A stretch of DNA of 64,000 nt from Oleispira sp963851095 (GTDB lineage: Bacteria > Pseudomonadota > Gammaproteobacteria > Pseudomonadales > Oceanobacteraceae). Positions 7,068 to 15,936 of the stretch are shown one piece after another. The stretch spans positions 124,001-188,000 of the forward strand of contig CAWKOX010000033.1 in NCBI GenBank assembly GCA_963851095.1, in the 5' to 3' direction. Each line of letters begins with the position of its first letter. Position 1 is the first letter of the stretch. Below the pieces are notes generated by a model. The model searched no databases, was not told where the DNA came from, and worked only from the letters and a program-made list of their open reading frames with translations. Made by a program: the position numbers and the translations under genes.

Positions 7068-8477
7068 TTAGTCGTCTTGGGATGACTTAGGTGCTGGTGG
7101 ATTCTTCTTTTTCTTAATCGGTGCGAAACCTTGGCTATCCATTAAGTTACTTGGTTTAGGACGGCTAGGGCGTGGGCCATTTGCTTTCTTTGCGCTGACT
7201 TTCTTAGCAGCTGGGGCACCTTTAATGCCGCCCTTTCCTGGACGCTTATCACGACCTGGACCCGCTTTCTTCTTCTTGGTGCCCGCTGCTTTTCCTGACG
7301 CTTTTAGGCGTTTAGGACCACTATAAGCCCCTTTTAGTTCTTTAATAACACGAGGTTCAAAGTCTTGCTTGATGTAGCGTTCGATCGCGGCTTTTAGATT
7401 CCACTCAGTATGGTTGATCAATGAAATCGCCGTACCGGTTTCTCCTGCACGGCCAGTTCGGCCAATGCGGTGAACATAGTCATCGCCTTTGCGGGCCATG
7501 TCATAATTAATAACAAGGTCGATGCCTTTTACATCCAGGCCTCGAGAGGCAACGTCGGTCGCAACCAATACGTTAATCTTGCCTTCGCGAAATAACTGCA
7601 TGGTGGCGTTACGCTGATCTTGGCTCAACTCACCGTGTAATACAGCACAGCGACAGCTGTGCTGGCGCAAGAATACGTTTAAACGCTCTGACTCAAGGCG
7701 AGTATTGGTAAAGATGATCGCTTTTTCGAAATCATCATTCGACAATAACCAACTTAATAAGCGGTCTTTATGAGCACCGTCATCGGCTAGAATAATTTGT
7801 TGACTGATGTTGTCGTGCTTGTCTCTAACCGTGGCGGTTGTAATCTCTAATGGATTATCAAGAACCTTTGCTGCAACACGGGCGATGCCTTTATGGTGCA
7901 AGGTCGCAGAGAATAATAACGTTTGGCGTTTGCCTTCGTTACACTCGCCCGAGATAATTTCCATGTCTTCGGCGAAGCCCATGTCTAACATACGGTCAGC
8001 TTCATCAAGCACCAAAACCTCTAGATCGATCAAATCGGTAGAGCGTCGCTTTATATGGTCAACTAAACGGCCAGGGGTTGATACGATGAACTCAGGGTTT
8101 TTACGCAACATAGCGGCTTGGAATTTAAAGTCATCGCCACCGGTTAATAAACCGACGCTCATGCCATTCATGTCAGTGAACTGTTTGGTCGCTTTAAAAA
8201 CTTGGCGAGCCAGTTCGCGAGTCGGTACCAAAATCAGACCGCGAGTGCCTTGGATTGTGGATTTTGACTCTAGGAACTTTTGCATCATTGGCAGTAGGTA
8301 CGCCAATGTTTTACCACTGCCGGTTTCTGCACAAACCTGAAGATCTTTCCCGTCTAAGGCATGAGGAATCGAAGCCTTTTGCACATCAGTAGGAATATTA
8401 AGCCTAAGCTTTTCAAGGGTCTTTTCAATTCGATCGTGAATGAAAAAATCAGAGAAGGAAGTTATTTCAGCAGACAA
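7068..8477 (-). CDS. DEAD-box ATP-dependent RNA helicase (SrmB/RhlE-like)
   Basis: A 469-residue helicase. The Q-motif region ends IPTDVQKASIP, motif I AETGSGKT is at 50-57, motif II DEAD at 158-161, motif III SAT at 190-192 and motif VI HRIGRTGR at 336-343. The last 85 residues form a Lys/Gly/Pro-rich basic tail, as in SrmB/RhlE-type helicases that bind rRNA non-specifically; the family acts in ribosome assembly or mRNA decay. There is no DbpA-type C-terminal domain (that helicase is encoded at 56568-57950). The orthologue cannot be fixed by eye; SrmB is favoured by length and architecture. Confidence 0.88.
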   Translation of the reverse strand: MSAEITSFSDFFIHDRIEKTLEKLRLNIPTDVQKASIPHALDGKDLQVCAETGSGKTLAYLLPMMQKFLESKSTIQGTRGLILVPTRELARQVFKATKQFTDMNGMSVGLLTGGDDFKFQAAMLRKNPEFIVSTPGRLVDHIKRRSTDLIDLEVLVLDEADRMLDMGFAEDMEIISGECNEGKRQTLLFSATLHHKGIARVAAKVLDNPLEITTATVRDKHDNISQQIILADDGAHKDRLLSWLLSNDDFEKAIIFTNTRLESERLNVFLRQHSCRCAVLHGELSQDQRNATMQLFREGKINVLVATDVASRGLDVKGIDLVINYDMARKGDDYVHRIGRTGRAGETGTAISLINHTEWNLKAAIERYIKQDFEPRVIKELKGAYSGPKRLKASGKAAGTKKKKAGPGRDKRPGKGGIKGAPAAKKVSAKKANGPRPSRPKPSNLMDSQGFAPIKKKKNPPAPKSSQDD

Positions 8478-8548
8478 GGTAAAGCCTCAGTGGGTTGTTC
8501 TCTATATATTCTAGATAGAATAAGAAACAGGGTAAGAATAAAGTCTAA

Positions 8549-9502
8549 CTACATTCTACCAGACTTGTCATTTTTTGCTGCTTCTTTCAACAATTTAGCC
8601 AGTAACTGAGCTGCTGGCCCTGTATTGGCTTTGTCGGCAAAGATGAGGTTCATGTTTGAGCTCATGCGGCCACTGCCATCAATGTCTAATTCTTTTAATT
8701 CCCCCGCATCAATGGCTGGCTGAGCCACGCTACGCGCAAGCACTCCGGAGCCAAATCCTTGGGTTAAAAGTGCTAATGATTCAAGCATGTTGGGTACGGT
8801 CCAGCGTTGGTCGGCGCCTAAGAAACCTCGATTTTCACGGCGGTAATTACCAGAGTCACGGATAACGATTTGGCGGTGTAATTTCATATCTCTGTGATGA
8901 ATAGTACGGCCAAGGTGGTGCAGCGGGTGGCTTGGATGAGCAACTCGAACAAATTCCATTTCAATGATGGGTTCGCCAACCATGCCGCTAGGGATCGTGT
9001 GATTAATACCGATTTGAGCATCACTATTACGCAGTTTATCGTCCACGCCAGACAGTACTTCGATATAAATTTCTAGCCGAGTTTGCGGACACTGCCTACC
9101 AAATTCAGCAAGAGCCGCATATAGAATGGGTTTAGGAAACATGTCGTTAAGGACTAAACCGATTTGTGGTTCCCAGCCGATCGAAAAATCGGCGGCGGCT
9201 TTTTCAGCTGCGCTAGCGGCGTGGATGAGGTCTTTGGCTCGTTGTAACATAAGCTGGCCAGCATCCGTTAGAACAGCCTTTCGCCCTTTGTGTTCAAAAA
9301 CCTTAACCCCTAAGCCTTGCTGCATTTTTTGAATGGCATAACTGATGCTGCTTTGGCTTTTTAATAATTTATCGGCCGCCGCTTGAAAGCTACCTTCTTC
9401 GACAACCGTAATAAACATCGACCATTGTTCAAGTGAAACCACAGGGCTAGAGGCTTTGGAGGAGGACTGGGTATTGGCTGTTCTGAAAGAAGATTGGGTC
9501 AT
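8549..9502 (-). CDS. LysR-family transcriptional regulator
   Basis: A 317-residue regulator. A winged helix-turn-helix lies at about residues 24-83 (SFQAAADKLLKSQSSISYAI is the core helix pair), followed by a LysR substrate-binding domain at about 107-305. The first 20 residues are Ser/Thr/Gln-rich and probably disordered. It is divergent from the tiny gene at 9641, which is the classical layout for a LysR target, so that gene is a candidate target. The effector is unknown. The 138-bp gap to 9641 is very AT-rich. Confidence 0.9.
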   Translation of the reverse strand: MTQSSFRTANTQSSSKASSPVVSLEQWSMFITVVEEGSFQAAADKLLKSQSSISYAIQKMQQGLGVKVFEHKGRKAVLTDAGQLMLQRAKDLIHAASAAEKAAADFSIGWEPQIGLVLNDMFPKPILYAALAEFGRQCPQTRLEIYIEVLSGVDDKLRNSDAQIGINHTIPSGMVGEPIIEMEFVRVAHPSHPLHHLGRTIHHRDMKLHRQIVIRDSGNYRRENRGFLGADQRWTVPNMLESLALLTQGFGSGVLARSVAQPAIDAGELKELDIDGSGRMSSNMNLIFADKANTGPAAQLLAKLLKEAAKNDKSGRM

Positions 9503-9640
9503 AATACGAGATTCAGCCTGATATTAGTTTAAAAAAAATCATCTAATATTTCGATGAAATAGATCGAATTATACTACTACCTAATCTGATTGATAGATAT
9601 ATACTACAGGCTTAAACTTAAATACAGACTAAAGGATAGT

Positions 9641-9799
9641 ATGATGACGGCTCATGACTTGCAAAGTGCGATTGGGAATACATTATTAGATCTAGTATTA
9701 ACTCAGAAGGCTCAAGTAAAGAAGCAGCGCGAACAGCTTGCAGAGCAGGGAGCTTCACAAGCCACTTCGTTATCTAAAACTTATATTAAAGCGGCGTAG
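9641..9799 (+). CDS. Small hypothetical protein, 52 residues
   Basis: A short soluble, helix-forming protein beginning MMTAHDLQSAIGNTLLDL, with a Gln/Lys-rich middle and no membrane helix. I chose the start at 9641 (or 9644) because AAAGGA at 9631-9636 gives correct spacing; an open frame runs back to 9590 without a ribosome site. The gene is followed directly by a terminator whose loop contains its stop codon. It is divergent from the LysR gene. I recognise no family. Confidence 0.5.
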   Translation: MMTAHDLQSAIGNTLLDLVLTQKAQVKKQREQLAEQGASQATSLSKTYIKAA

Positions 9800-11018
9800 A
9801 CGCCGTTTTTGTCGTCGATAATACTTTTAAACTGATCAACCCTATTAAAGCACAGCCTGCCATGACCCAAGCCATTGGGCTCAAGGTATGTTGCTGCGTC
9901 GCGACAAATTGTAGATCGTGCAAGTAAGACCAGAAAATTCCAACGATTGCCCCTAGAGTAAACTCCGTAACGCCAATCACTGCGGTTGCAGTACCGCTGA
10001 TATCTGGAAAAAAATTCAGTGTGCCAGCCGTCGCATTCGCTGCAATTAAGCCTAATGAGCCAACAAACAGCATATTTAACGCGACAATTAAATAGAGATT
10101 GGGTTGATTATAACTGGCGATAATCAGCGCAATGCCGCAGGCAAGCTGAATCAGTAAGCCTACCGTTAGAATACTGGTTGATGAATAATGATTCAGTGCC
10201 CAGACATTGATTCGATTCATCAACATCATGACTACAACATTGGCGCCGAATAACAATGGAAACTGCTGCACGCTGACCGAAAAATATTCTAAATAGGTAA
10301 ACGCTGACGAAGTAATAAATACAAACATGCCACAAAAAGCAAAGCTAATCGCCATGATGTAACCCATGGCTTGGCGGTGGGTTAGAACACGTTTGTAAGA
10401 TTGCCAAAGTGTGGTATTTCCTTTTGCCCGTTTTTTTTCATCGCGTTTAGGGCGAGGATTTGTTTCTGGCAAGCGCCAAATCAATAACAGCATGACCAGA
10501 ATGGAGTAAATGGATAAACAGAAGAAGATAGTCTGCCAGTCATAAAACTTAACGATTAAGGCACCTAGCATGGGGGCAATTAACGGAGCCGACATCATAA
10601 CCATGGCGACCATCGAAAGGACTTTAGCCATTTCATTGCCAGAGAATAAGTCGCGAATCATCGCCGAGGAGTTTACGGTCGCCATACCTCCTCCAATCGC
10701 TTGCAGTACGCGCAGCAATAACAATTCGTTAATCGACTCTGTTTGTGTCAGCAATAAACTGGTGATCGAAAAGAGAATAAGCCCCAGCGTAATCGTCGGC
10801 TTTCGTCCAAGACGGTCGGAGGCTGGGCCGCCGGTTAGCTGCCCTAATGCAAAGCCAAATAAAAATGTACTGACACTGATTTCGACATAATGAATCGGTG
10901 TTGATAAATCACTGGCCATTGCTTGCATTGCGGGCAGATACATATCAACTGCAAAGGGAGCCACTGCGGTTAACATCGCCAGTAAAATTGCCAAAGAGCG
11001 TATAGAAGGAGCCAGCAT
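9786..11018 (-). CDS. MFS exporter, Bcr/CflA drug-resistance family
   Basis: A 410-residue, 12-helix major facilitator protein. Bcr/CflA markers include VDMYLPAMQAMASDL after helix 1, the loop DRLGRKPT between helices 2 and 3, and LRVLQAIGGGMATVNSSAMIRD in helix 4 (the antiporter motif C region continues into SAPLIAPMLGA). The family exports chloramphenicol, bicyclomycin, sulphonamides or similar compounds by proton antiport; the substrate here is unknown. I prefer the ATG at 11018 (AGGA just upstream) over the one at 11039, which has no ribosome site. Confidence 0.88.
   Translation of the reverse strand: MLAPSIRSLAILLAMLTAVAPFAVDMYLPAMQAMASDLSTPIHYVEISVSTFLFGFALGQLTGGPASDRLGRKPTITLGLILFSITSLLLTQTESINELLLLRVLQAIGGGMATVNSSAMIRDLFSGNEMAKVLSMVAMVMMSAPLIAPMLGALIVKFYDWQTIFFCLSIYSILVMLLLIWRLPETNPRPKRDEKKRAKGNTTLWQSYKRVLTHRQAMGYIMAISFAFCGMFVFITSSAFTYLEYFSVSVQQFPLLFGANVVVMMLMNRINVWALNHYSSTSILTVGLLIQLACGIALIIASYNQPNLYLIVALNMLFVGSLGLIAANATAGTLNFFPDISGTATAVIGVTEFTLGAIVGIFWSYLHDLQFVATQQHTLSPMAWVMAGCALIGLISLKVLSTTKTASTPL
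9790..9810 (+). terminator. Rho-independent terminator of the small gene
   Basis: CGGCG, a TAGA loop and CGCCG, followed by TTTTT. The loop contains the stop codon of the 52-residue gene, and the structure overlaps the 3' end of the convergent MFS gene. Confidence 0.65.
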
Positions 11019-11153
11019 CGTATTCCTAGAACAGTTCATTTAAATAGAAGACAAGTGTGCGTATAGAGTGTTTTACGCGAGCGTTCATTATACGCTGTTT
11101 TAGCTGAACTTTGATTGAAACATTGAAAAGTTCAGTGCAACACTCCATCTCTA

Positions 11154-11195
11154 AAGAGTTGTTAAATAAGAGTTGTTAAATAATAGTTGTTAGAT
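11154..11195 (+). repeat. Three tandem 14-bp repeats upstream of the ABC exporter
   Basis: AAGAGTTGTTAAAT at 11154-11167 is repeated exactly at 11168-11181 and imperfectly (12 of 14) at 11182-11195. The array ends 24 bp before the exporter start codon. Confidence 0.85.
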
Positions 11196-11219
11196 AGAAG
11201 TCATTAAAGAGGTTTTATC

Positions 11220-12197
11220 ATGTTATTTTGGTTATGGCAGTTTGTTCGCCCTTATCGAATGCGGTTAGCCGTGGCGATTATTGCATTGGTCTCTACGGCG
11301 ATGTTAACCCTGTCGTTAGGACAAGGCGTTAAATTAATGATTGATGAAGGATTCTCGAGTCAATCAACAGCAGGTCTAGCGAGTGCTTTAAGCATAGTTG
11401 GGTTTATTATTGTGGCCATGTCGATTGGTGCTTATTTCCGTTTTTATATGGTGTCTTGGTTAGGCGAGCGGGTGGTCGCCGATGTGCGTAAAAAATTATA
11501 CCGCCATCTAGTGAGCCTGCCACCGAGCTTTTTTGAAGACAACTTAGCAGGAGAAATTCAAAGCCGCGTCACGACGGATACCACGTTATTACAAACCGTA
11601 ATTGGCTCGTCGTTTTCTTTTGCTCTGCGTAATGCTTTAACCTTTATCGGTGGTTTGACCTTGATGTTTATTAGCAATATCAAGCTGACCCTAATTGTAT
11701 TATTAGTCGTCCCTTTTATTGTTTTCCCGCTGATTTATTTTGGTCGTAAAGTGAAAAAATTATCACGGGATAGCCAAGATAAAATTGCAACAGTAGGAGC
11801 TTGGGCGGGCGAAAGCCTGCAGCATATAAAAGTCGTTCAAGCCTTTACTCGCGAAGACATGGTTAATGAACAATTTGGCCAAGCCGCAGAAGGTGCATTT
11901 GATGTGGCGTTAAAGCGTATTCGTCAGCGGGCCATTTTAATCGCCTTAGTGATGATGATGGTGATGGGGTCTGTTGCAGGCATGTTATTTGTCGGTGGCA
12001 GTGATGTCATAGCGGGAGAGCTATCTGCCGGAGATTTAGCCGCTTTTGTTTTCTACGCCATCATGGTCGCGGGTTCGTTAGCGGCGGTGACCGAAGTCTA
12101 TGGCGAAGTTCAACGTGCAGCAGGCGCCGCTGAACGCATTCGTGAATTGCTGGCGACGGAAGCGGATATTAAATCCCCTGATAATAGATTCATCTAA
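11220..12197 (+). CDS. Half-size ABC exporter, membrane-domain part (frameshifted)
   Basis: The first 325 codons of an MsbA-type half transporter: six transmembrane helices (residues about 15-300), with coupling-helix sequences ERVVADVRKKLYRHLVSLPPSFFEDN and GEIQSRVTTDT (typical ABC_membrane). AAAGAGG lies 7 bases before the ATG. After LLATEADIKSPDN the frame hits a stop, while the ATPase domain continues one frame over. Removing one base between about 12165 and 12195, for example from the CCCC run at 12175-12178, restores one protein of about 590 residues. Substrate unknown (lipid or drug). The break is either a sequencing indel or a true loss-of-function mutation. Confidence 0.85.
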   Translation: MLFWLWQFVRPYRMRLAVAIIALVSTAMLTLSLGQGVKLMIDEGFSSQSTAGLASALSIVGFIIVAMSIGAYFRFYMVSWLGERVVADVRKKLYRHLVSLPPSFFEDNLAGEIQSRVTTDTTLLQTVIGSSFSFALRNALTFIGGLTLMFISNIKLTLIVLLVVPFIVFPLIYFGRKVKKLSRDSQDKIATVGAWAGESLQHIKVVQAFTREDMVNEQFGQAAEGAFDVALKRIRQRAILIALVMMMVMGSVAGMLFVGGSDVIAGELSAGDLAAFVFYAIMVAGSLAAVTEVYGEVQRAAGAAERIRELLATEADIKSPDNRFI

Positions 12198-12993
12198 TAA
12201 ACAGTCACTTAGTCAATTTTCAGATCAAACGGGTTCGCCAGCTTTAATCGAATTCAACAATATGAGTTATGCCTACCCTTCTAGGCCTAATAAAAATGCG
12301 CTTGAGAAATTAAATCTTGCGGTAAAAACTGGCGAAAGCATCGCTTTAGTAGGGCCGTCTGGTGCGGGGAAATCAACCTTGTTTGATTTACTGTTGCGTT
12401 TTCGCGATCCACAAAATGGCGATATTCAGATTGCTGGAAAAACACTGACCGAGTGGGATCTGCAAGACCTTCGCAGCCAGTTTGCTTTAGTGCCTCAGCA
12501 GCCTGTTTTATTCAGTGCCAATGTTTGGGATAACTTAAAGTATGGCCGCCCAGGTGCGACGGAAGCTGAAGTTATGTCGGCGGCAAAAGCAGCCCATGCC
12601 AATGAATTTATTGAGCAATTGCCCGAAGGTTATCAGTCTTTCTTGGGCGAACAAGGGGTGAAGCTTTCAGGTGGCCAAAAGCAAAGGCTAGCGATTGCCC
12701 GTGCGATATTACGCGATCCTAAAATTCTATTATTAGACGAAGCCACCAGTGCGCTCGATGCCCAAAGCGAACACTATGTTCAGCAAGCCTTAGATACGTT
12801 AATGAAAGGGCGAACGACCTTCATTATTGCGCATCGATTAGCAACGGTGAGGCACGTTGATCGCATTGCTGTTTTTGATCAGGGCCAGCTGGTGGATGTC
12901 GGCAGCCATGATGAGTTGCTGGCGAGTTCAGAACTGTACCGTCGATTAGCCGAGCTGCAGTTTCAGGGGGCTAAAAACGATCAATTGACTTAG
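12100..12993 (+). CDS. Half-size ABC exporter, ATPase-domain part
   Basis: This frame supplies the nucleotide-binding domain of the same exporter: Walker A GPSGAGKST, Q-loop VPQQPVLF, signature LSGGQKQR, Walker B ILLLDEATSALD and H-loop IAHRLAT. The true domain begins about 12235 (SPALIEFNNMSYAYPSRPNK); the stretch from the ATG at 12100 to about 12180 is out-of-frame translation of the membrane-domain end. There is no separate ribosome site, so this is not a stand-alone ATPase gene. Confidence 0.85.
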   Translation: MAKFNVQQAPLNAFVNCWRRKRILNPLIIDSSNKQSLSQFSDQTGSPALIEFNNMSYAYPSRPNKNALEKLNLAVKTGESIALVGPSGAGKSTLFDLLLRFRDPQNGDIQIAGKTLTEWDLQDLRSQFALVPQQPVLFSANVWDNLKYGRPGATEAEVMSAAKAAHANEFIEQLPEGYQSFLGEQGVKLSGGQKQRLAIARAILRDPKILLLDEATSALDAQSEHYVQQALDTLMKGRTTFIIAHRLATVRHVDRIAVFDQGQLVDVGSHDELLASSELYRRLAELQFQGAKNDQLT

Positions 12994-13088
12994 GGTCAGA
13001 TGTGATTAGAATCTTGATCTTAAAAATTAGCATGGACGTTAAGTCTATGCATTATGCAGATGTTATTGATCCATTCATCGGAAGAAAC

Positions 13089-13703
13089 ATGATTAAGCCT
13101 ATTTATCTCGTCACCCTCTTATCTATAAATGCACTGACCGTGTATGCCGAGAATATCATTGAACCAGGCATATTCCTTGGTTTAGATCTGTCTTCCAGCA
13201 TAATGGGGACGGCTGACTCTGAAGTAGAATTTAGTAATAGTGATACTAAATATGTTACCGAAGATGATGTTGATGCTATTTCGGCGGCAATTTCTTTAGG
13301 TTATCGATTTCCCAGTAATAATCGCTTTCAGGTATCGCTTGTGAGTATTGATGCTGAATTAAAAGGCGGTATTAAGGATGAGTTTTCGGGTACTGATTTT
13401 GATTGGCAGTTTGTTTATGGAGCCGATACGGTTCAGCCATATTGGGGCTTAGGCTTCGGGCTTTATACTTTCGAAAATACGGCTCAAGTGACTGAAAAGA
13501 ATAAAGACCTTAGTGGCCTATCGCTGCAATTATTAGGCGGTATCAAAATTGATCTACATAAACATTTTGAAGTCGATGTTTCTTATCGTATTAAAAGTAT
13601 TAGCTGGCAAGATATAGAAGAGTCCAATGCATTGCTTACCAAAACAACAAGTCGTAGCCATACGATGGGTTCTTTAAATTTTGGCGCTGCGGTTAAGTTT
13701 TAA
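13089..13703 (+). CDS. Small outer-membrane beta-barrel protein
   Basis: A 204-residue protein beginning with a signal peptide (MIKPIYLVTLLSINALTVYA, cleavage before ENI). The mature chain has alternating beta-strand periodicity, Gly/aromatic-rich strands (YWGLGFGLYTF) and a terminal aromatic (AAVKF), as in 8-stranded OmpA/OmpW-like barrels. I chose the ATG at 13089 because the signal peptide starts there and GGAAG precedes it; the frame is open back to 13002. It follows the ABC exporter by about 95 bp with no terminator between. The exact family is not recognised. Confidence 0.7.
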   Translation: MIKPIYLVTLLSINALTVYAENIIEPGIFLGLDLSSSIMGTADSEVEFSNSDTKYVTEDDVDAISAAISLGYRFPSNNRFQVSLVSIDAELKGGIKDEFSGTDFDWQFVYGADTVQPYWGLGFGLYTFENTAQVTEKNKDLSGLSLQLLGGIKIDLHKHFEVDVSYRIKSISWQDIEESNALLTKTTSRSHTMGSLNFGAAVKF

Positions 13704-14087
13704 ATACCTCGTTTGAAAGCCTGGTTAATGCCAAGTTTTCAATAAAATAGCTATTTCTCTAATGCTCTGCTTATTAATCCCATTCCGACCCTACGCCAAT
13801 CCCATGAGAGGCCTATGCTCCTCCGTGCTAGCCTCTCAGATTCGAATACTTCTGAATGCCTACAGTATCGCTGTTCAATCTAACGTTCAAATCGTGCTCT
13901 TTCTCTCCTGACAGTAACATATTGTTACCAAAAAAATGCCTGATTTTATATCCTTGCTTGTCTAAGTGGTCAACTTTAATGTAGTGTTTTCCTGTTAATG
14001 CTGTGTTGTTTAAAAAATAATCAGCTTTTGTGCTCAAGTGTCTATACTCATTGAGAGCTCAAATAAAAAATTCAGAATTAAGGTTGT
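13704..14087. other. Intergenic region before the porin gene, 384 bp
   Basis: The region holds a hairpin TGAGAGGC (13805-13812)/GCCTCTCA (13831-13838) with an 18-base loop, probably ending the upstream barrel transcript though without a clear U-run. A minus-strand frame (13828-14037) is open but has only a TTG start and no ribosome site; I do not call it. The porin promoter must lie in the last 150 bp. Confidence 0.35.
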
Positions 14088-15254
14088 ATGAATATGAATA
14101 AGAAATCACTTTTAGCACTAGCGATCGCAGGCATTGCGGGTTCTCAGGCTGCTTCTGCGACGCCATCAGCCGATATTTATGGTTTTGTCGATATTGGTTT
14201 GGAACATTATAATGAATCAGGATTAAGCAATGGTACTGATGTTTTCCCTGGTGGTGATGCACCAAACGGTAATAGTGATGCGCAAGAATTTGCATTAACC
14301 AATAACGTGCAGTCACGCATTGGCATTAAAGGTGAAGAAGCGATTGAAGATGGCTGGAAAGGTACTTATCGCATGGAATTTCGTGCCAATGTACTAGAAA
14401 GTGGCGGAAATGCATTACGCACGCGTTTAGGTTGGTTGGGTCTAGAAAAAGGTGAACACAGCTTCAAAATAGGTACGCAGTGGTCTCCTTTCATGCAATA
14501 CAGCGCTTGGAATACCGCTCGTGGTGAATCACAAGGTTTAGCCTCTTATTTCTATATCACCGATGAACTAAAAGGCTCTATGGCTTACGGTTTCCGTAAT
14601 AGCAGTGCTATTAGCTATACATACGGTAATGGCGGTTGGGGAACGGCTTCTCCAGTGACGGCGACGGTTGCACTGCATATTGGTGATGATGATCGTACAG
14701 TCACGGTAGCTGGTAATGATGAGTTAACAAATGACGCGGGTATTACAGGTATTTCTGTTGCGGGTGCAACCACCTTCGGCGGTCTTACCTTGAACGCTGT
14801 TTACGTTAAAAACCTAGTGTCTGAAAGTGACGCGGCTAAAGCTAATTTGGCGGCGGCTAAGTTAGCGGCAAATGCTGCTCAAATTGCGGCAGCGAAAGAG
14901 TTAGTGACAGAGCCCGCTATTTACGGCGTAGGCGCTAAGATGCAAGCAACAAAAGACCTAGAATTTGGTTTTGCTTACCGTGGTGCAGATCGTGATACAA
15001 AAGAGAATAACTACACGTATACCACGTCAGTTTCGACTCAGTATCAGTTTGATGAAAAAACCAATATTCATTTAGGTGTTGGTGTGGGTGAAGATGAAGA
15101 TTCTTCAGCTCGTCAATTGAAGTCGAACTTTTATGGCCAGGTTTGGTATCAGGTAACGGATAGCCGTTCGGTACGCTTTGAGTTTGATCATGCTGATTAT
15201 GGTGACGACGGTGAAGTGCTAGCGACTCTTGTGAGTATGCGTCAAGCTTTCTAA
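14088..15254 (+). CDS. Gram-negative general porin (Porin_4-like)
   Basis: A 388-residue porin precursor. The signal peptide is about residues 1-25 (MNKKSLLALAIAGIAGSQA core, cleavage near ASA). The mature start ADIYGFVDIGLEHY, an early ...NNVQSRIGIKGEEAIEDGWKG... segment, the loop-3-like R-x-GWLGLE region and the C-terminal strand ending in Phe (MRQAF) are standard for trimeric 16-strand porins. An Ala/Lys-rich stretch near residues 246-270 is probably an extracellular loop. ATG at 14088 or 14094. It passively admits small hydrophilic solutes; specificity is not visible. Confidence 0.9.
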   Translation: MNMNKKSLLALAIAGIAGSQAASATPSADIYGFVDIGLEHYNESGLSNGTDVFPGGDAPNGNSDAQEFALTNNVQSRIGIKGEEAIEDGWKGTYRMEFRANVLESGGNALRTRLGWLGLEKGEHSFKIGTQWSPFMQYSAWNTARGESQGLASYFYITDELKGSMAYGFRNSSAISYTYGNGGWGTASPVTATVALHIGDDDRTVTVAGNDELTNDAGITGISVAGATTFGGLTLNAVYVKNLVSESDAAKANLAAAKLAANAAQIAAAKELVTEPAIYGVGAKMQATKDLEFGFAYRGADRDTKENNYTYTTSVSTQYQFDEKTNIHLGVGVGEDEDSSARQLKSNFYGQVWYQVTDSRSVRFEFDHADYGDDGEVLATLVSMRQAF

Positions 15255-15267
15255 GTTCGAATAGTCT

Positions 15268-15309
15268 AAAAAAAGAGCGCACTATCTTTTGATACTGCGC
15301 TCTTTTTTT
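15268..15309. terminator. Strong bidirectional terminator between porin and mocA
   Basis: A7 GAGCGCA-C-TATC, a TTTT loop and GATA-C-TGCGCTC T7: a 19-bp stem with one mismatch, flanked by A and T runs, so it works on both strands. It ends the porin gene and the convergent molybdenum-hydroxylase operon. Confidence 0.93.
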
Positions 15310-15330
15310 ATTAAAAAATTAATCTTTTAA

Positions 15331-15924
15331 TTATGAAATTTGTTCTAACGCTTCAGGGGTATCTACATCCATCAAGTTAGAAATATCACTAATATCGAGC
15401 AGTGTTTGCTGTTTGATTATACTTTTTGCACCATCGTCACCGGTTAGCTGCGAGAGTTTTAATTTGTAGTCTTGCGGGAAGTAAACCGGATGAGAAGGAA
15501 TATTGAGATCTTCTTTCACATAGCTTGGTCTAACCACCAAATCAGGGTGCTGAATAATATTCGTTATTAGAACTTCAACAATGCTATTCGTAAGGCTAGG
15601 CATATCAGCCAATGCAATCATCCAGCCTTGCCAAAGTGGATTGCTTTTAACCCCGTGAGCAATGCTGTGTCCCATGCCTAAGTGTGCATCAGGGCAGACT
15701 GTGAAAGGTATCTCATGAGCGATTAAATATTCGTTTAATACTTGGTTATCGCGACGAGACACGACACACAAATTTAATTCATACCGTTTTGCCATGGCGA
15801 GCAAGGGGGCTAAGCTATGAGCAATAACAGGTTGCCCATCAGGCATTTTGGCCAGTAATTTATCGCTCCCAAAACGGCTTGATTGACCTGCGGCTAGAAT
15901 GAGAATTCCGAATTCTGGAGTCAT
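15331..15924 (-). CDS. MocA-like molybdenum cofactor nucleotidyltransferase
   Basis: A 197-residue MobA-like NTP transferase. The N-terminal signature LILAAGQSSRFGSDKLLA binds the nucleotide, and ALADMPSL near residues 104-111 carries the metal-binding Asp. Proteins of this group (MocA, or the CoxC/Mop-linked type) attach CMP to molybdopterin to make the MCD cofactor used by xanthine-oxidase-family enzymes. It is the last gene of an operon with a two-subunit Mo hydroxylase and xdhC, 12 bases after xdhC, so cofactor maturation for that enzyme is the natural role. CTP specificity is inferred from context. Confidence 0.85.
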   Translation of the reverse strand: MTPEFGILILAAGQSSRFGSDKLLAKMPDGQPVIAHSLAPLLAMAKRYELNLCVVSRRDNQVLNEYLIAHEIPFTVCPDAHLGMGHSIAHGVKSNPLWQGWMIALADMPSLTNSIVEVLITNIIQHPDLVVRPSYVKEDLNIPSHPVYFPQDYKLKLSQLTGDDGAKSIIKQQTLLDISDISNLMDVDTPEALEQIS

Positions 15925-15936
15925 TATTTATACTGC

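Noticed and set aside
12100..12993. A stand-alone ABC ATPase gene overlapping the membrane-domain gene
   Set aside because: No ribosome site at 12100 and the first 25 codons are merely the membrane-domain end read out of frame.
13828..14037. Minus-strand open frame of about 70 codons before the porin
   Set aside because: It starts only with TTG, has no ribosome site, and covers the region where the porin promoter must lie; no recognisable family.
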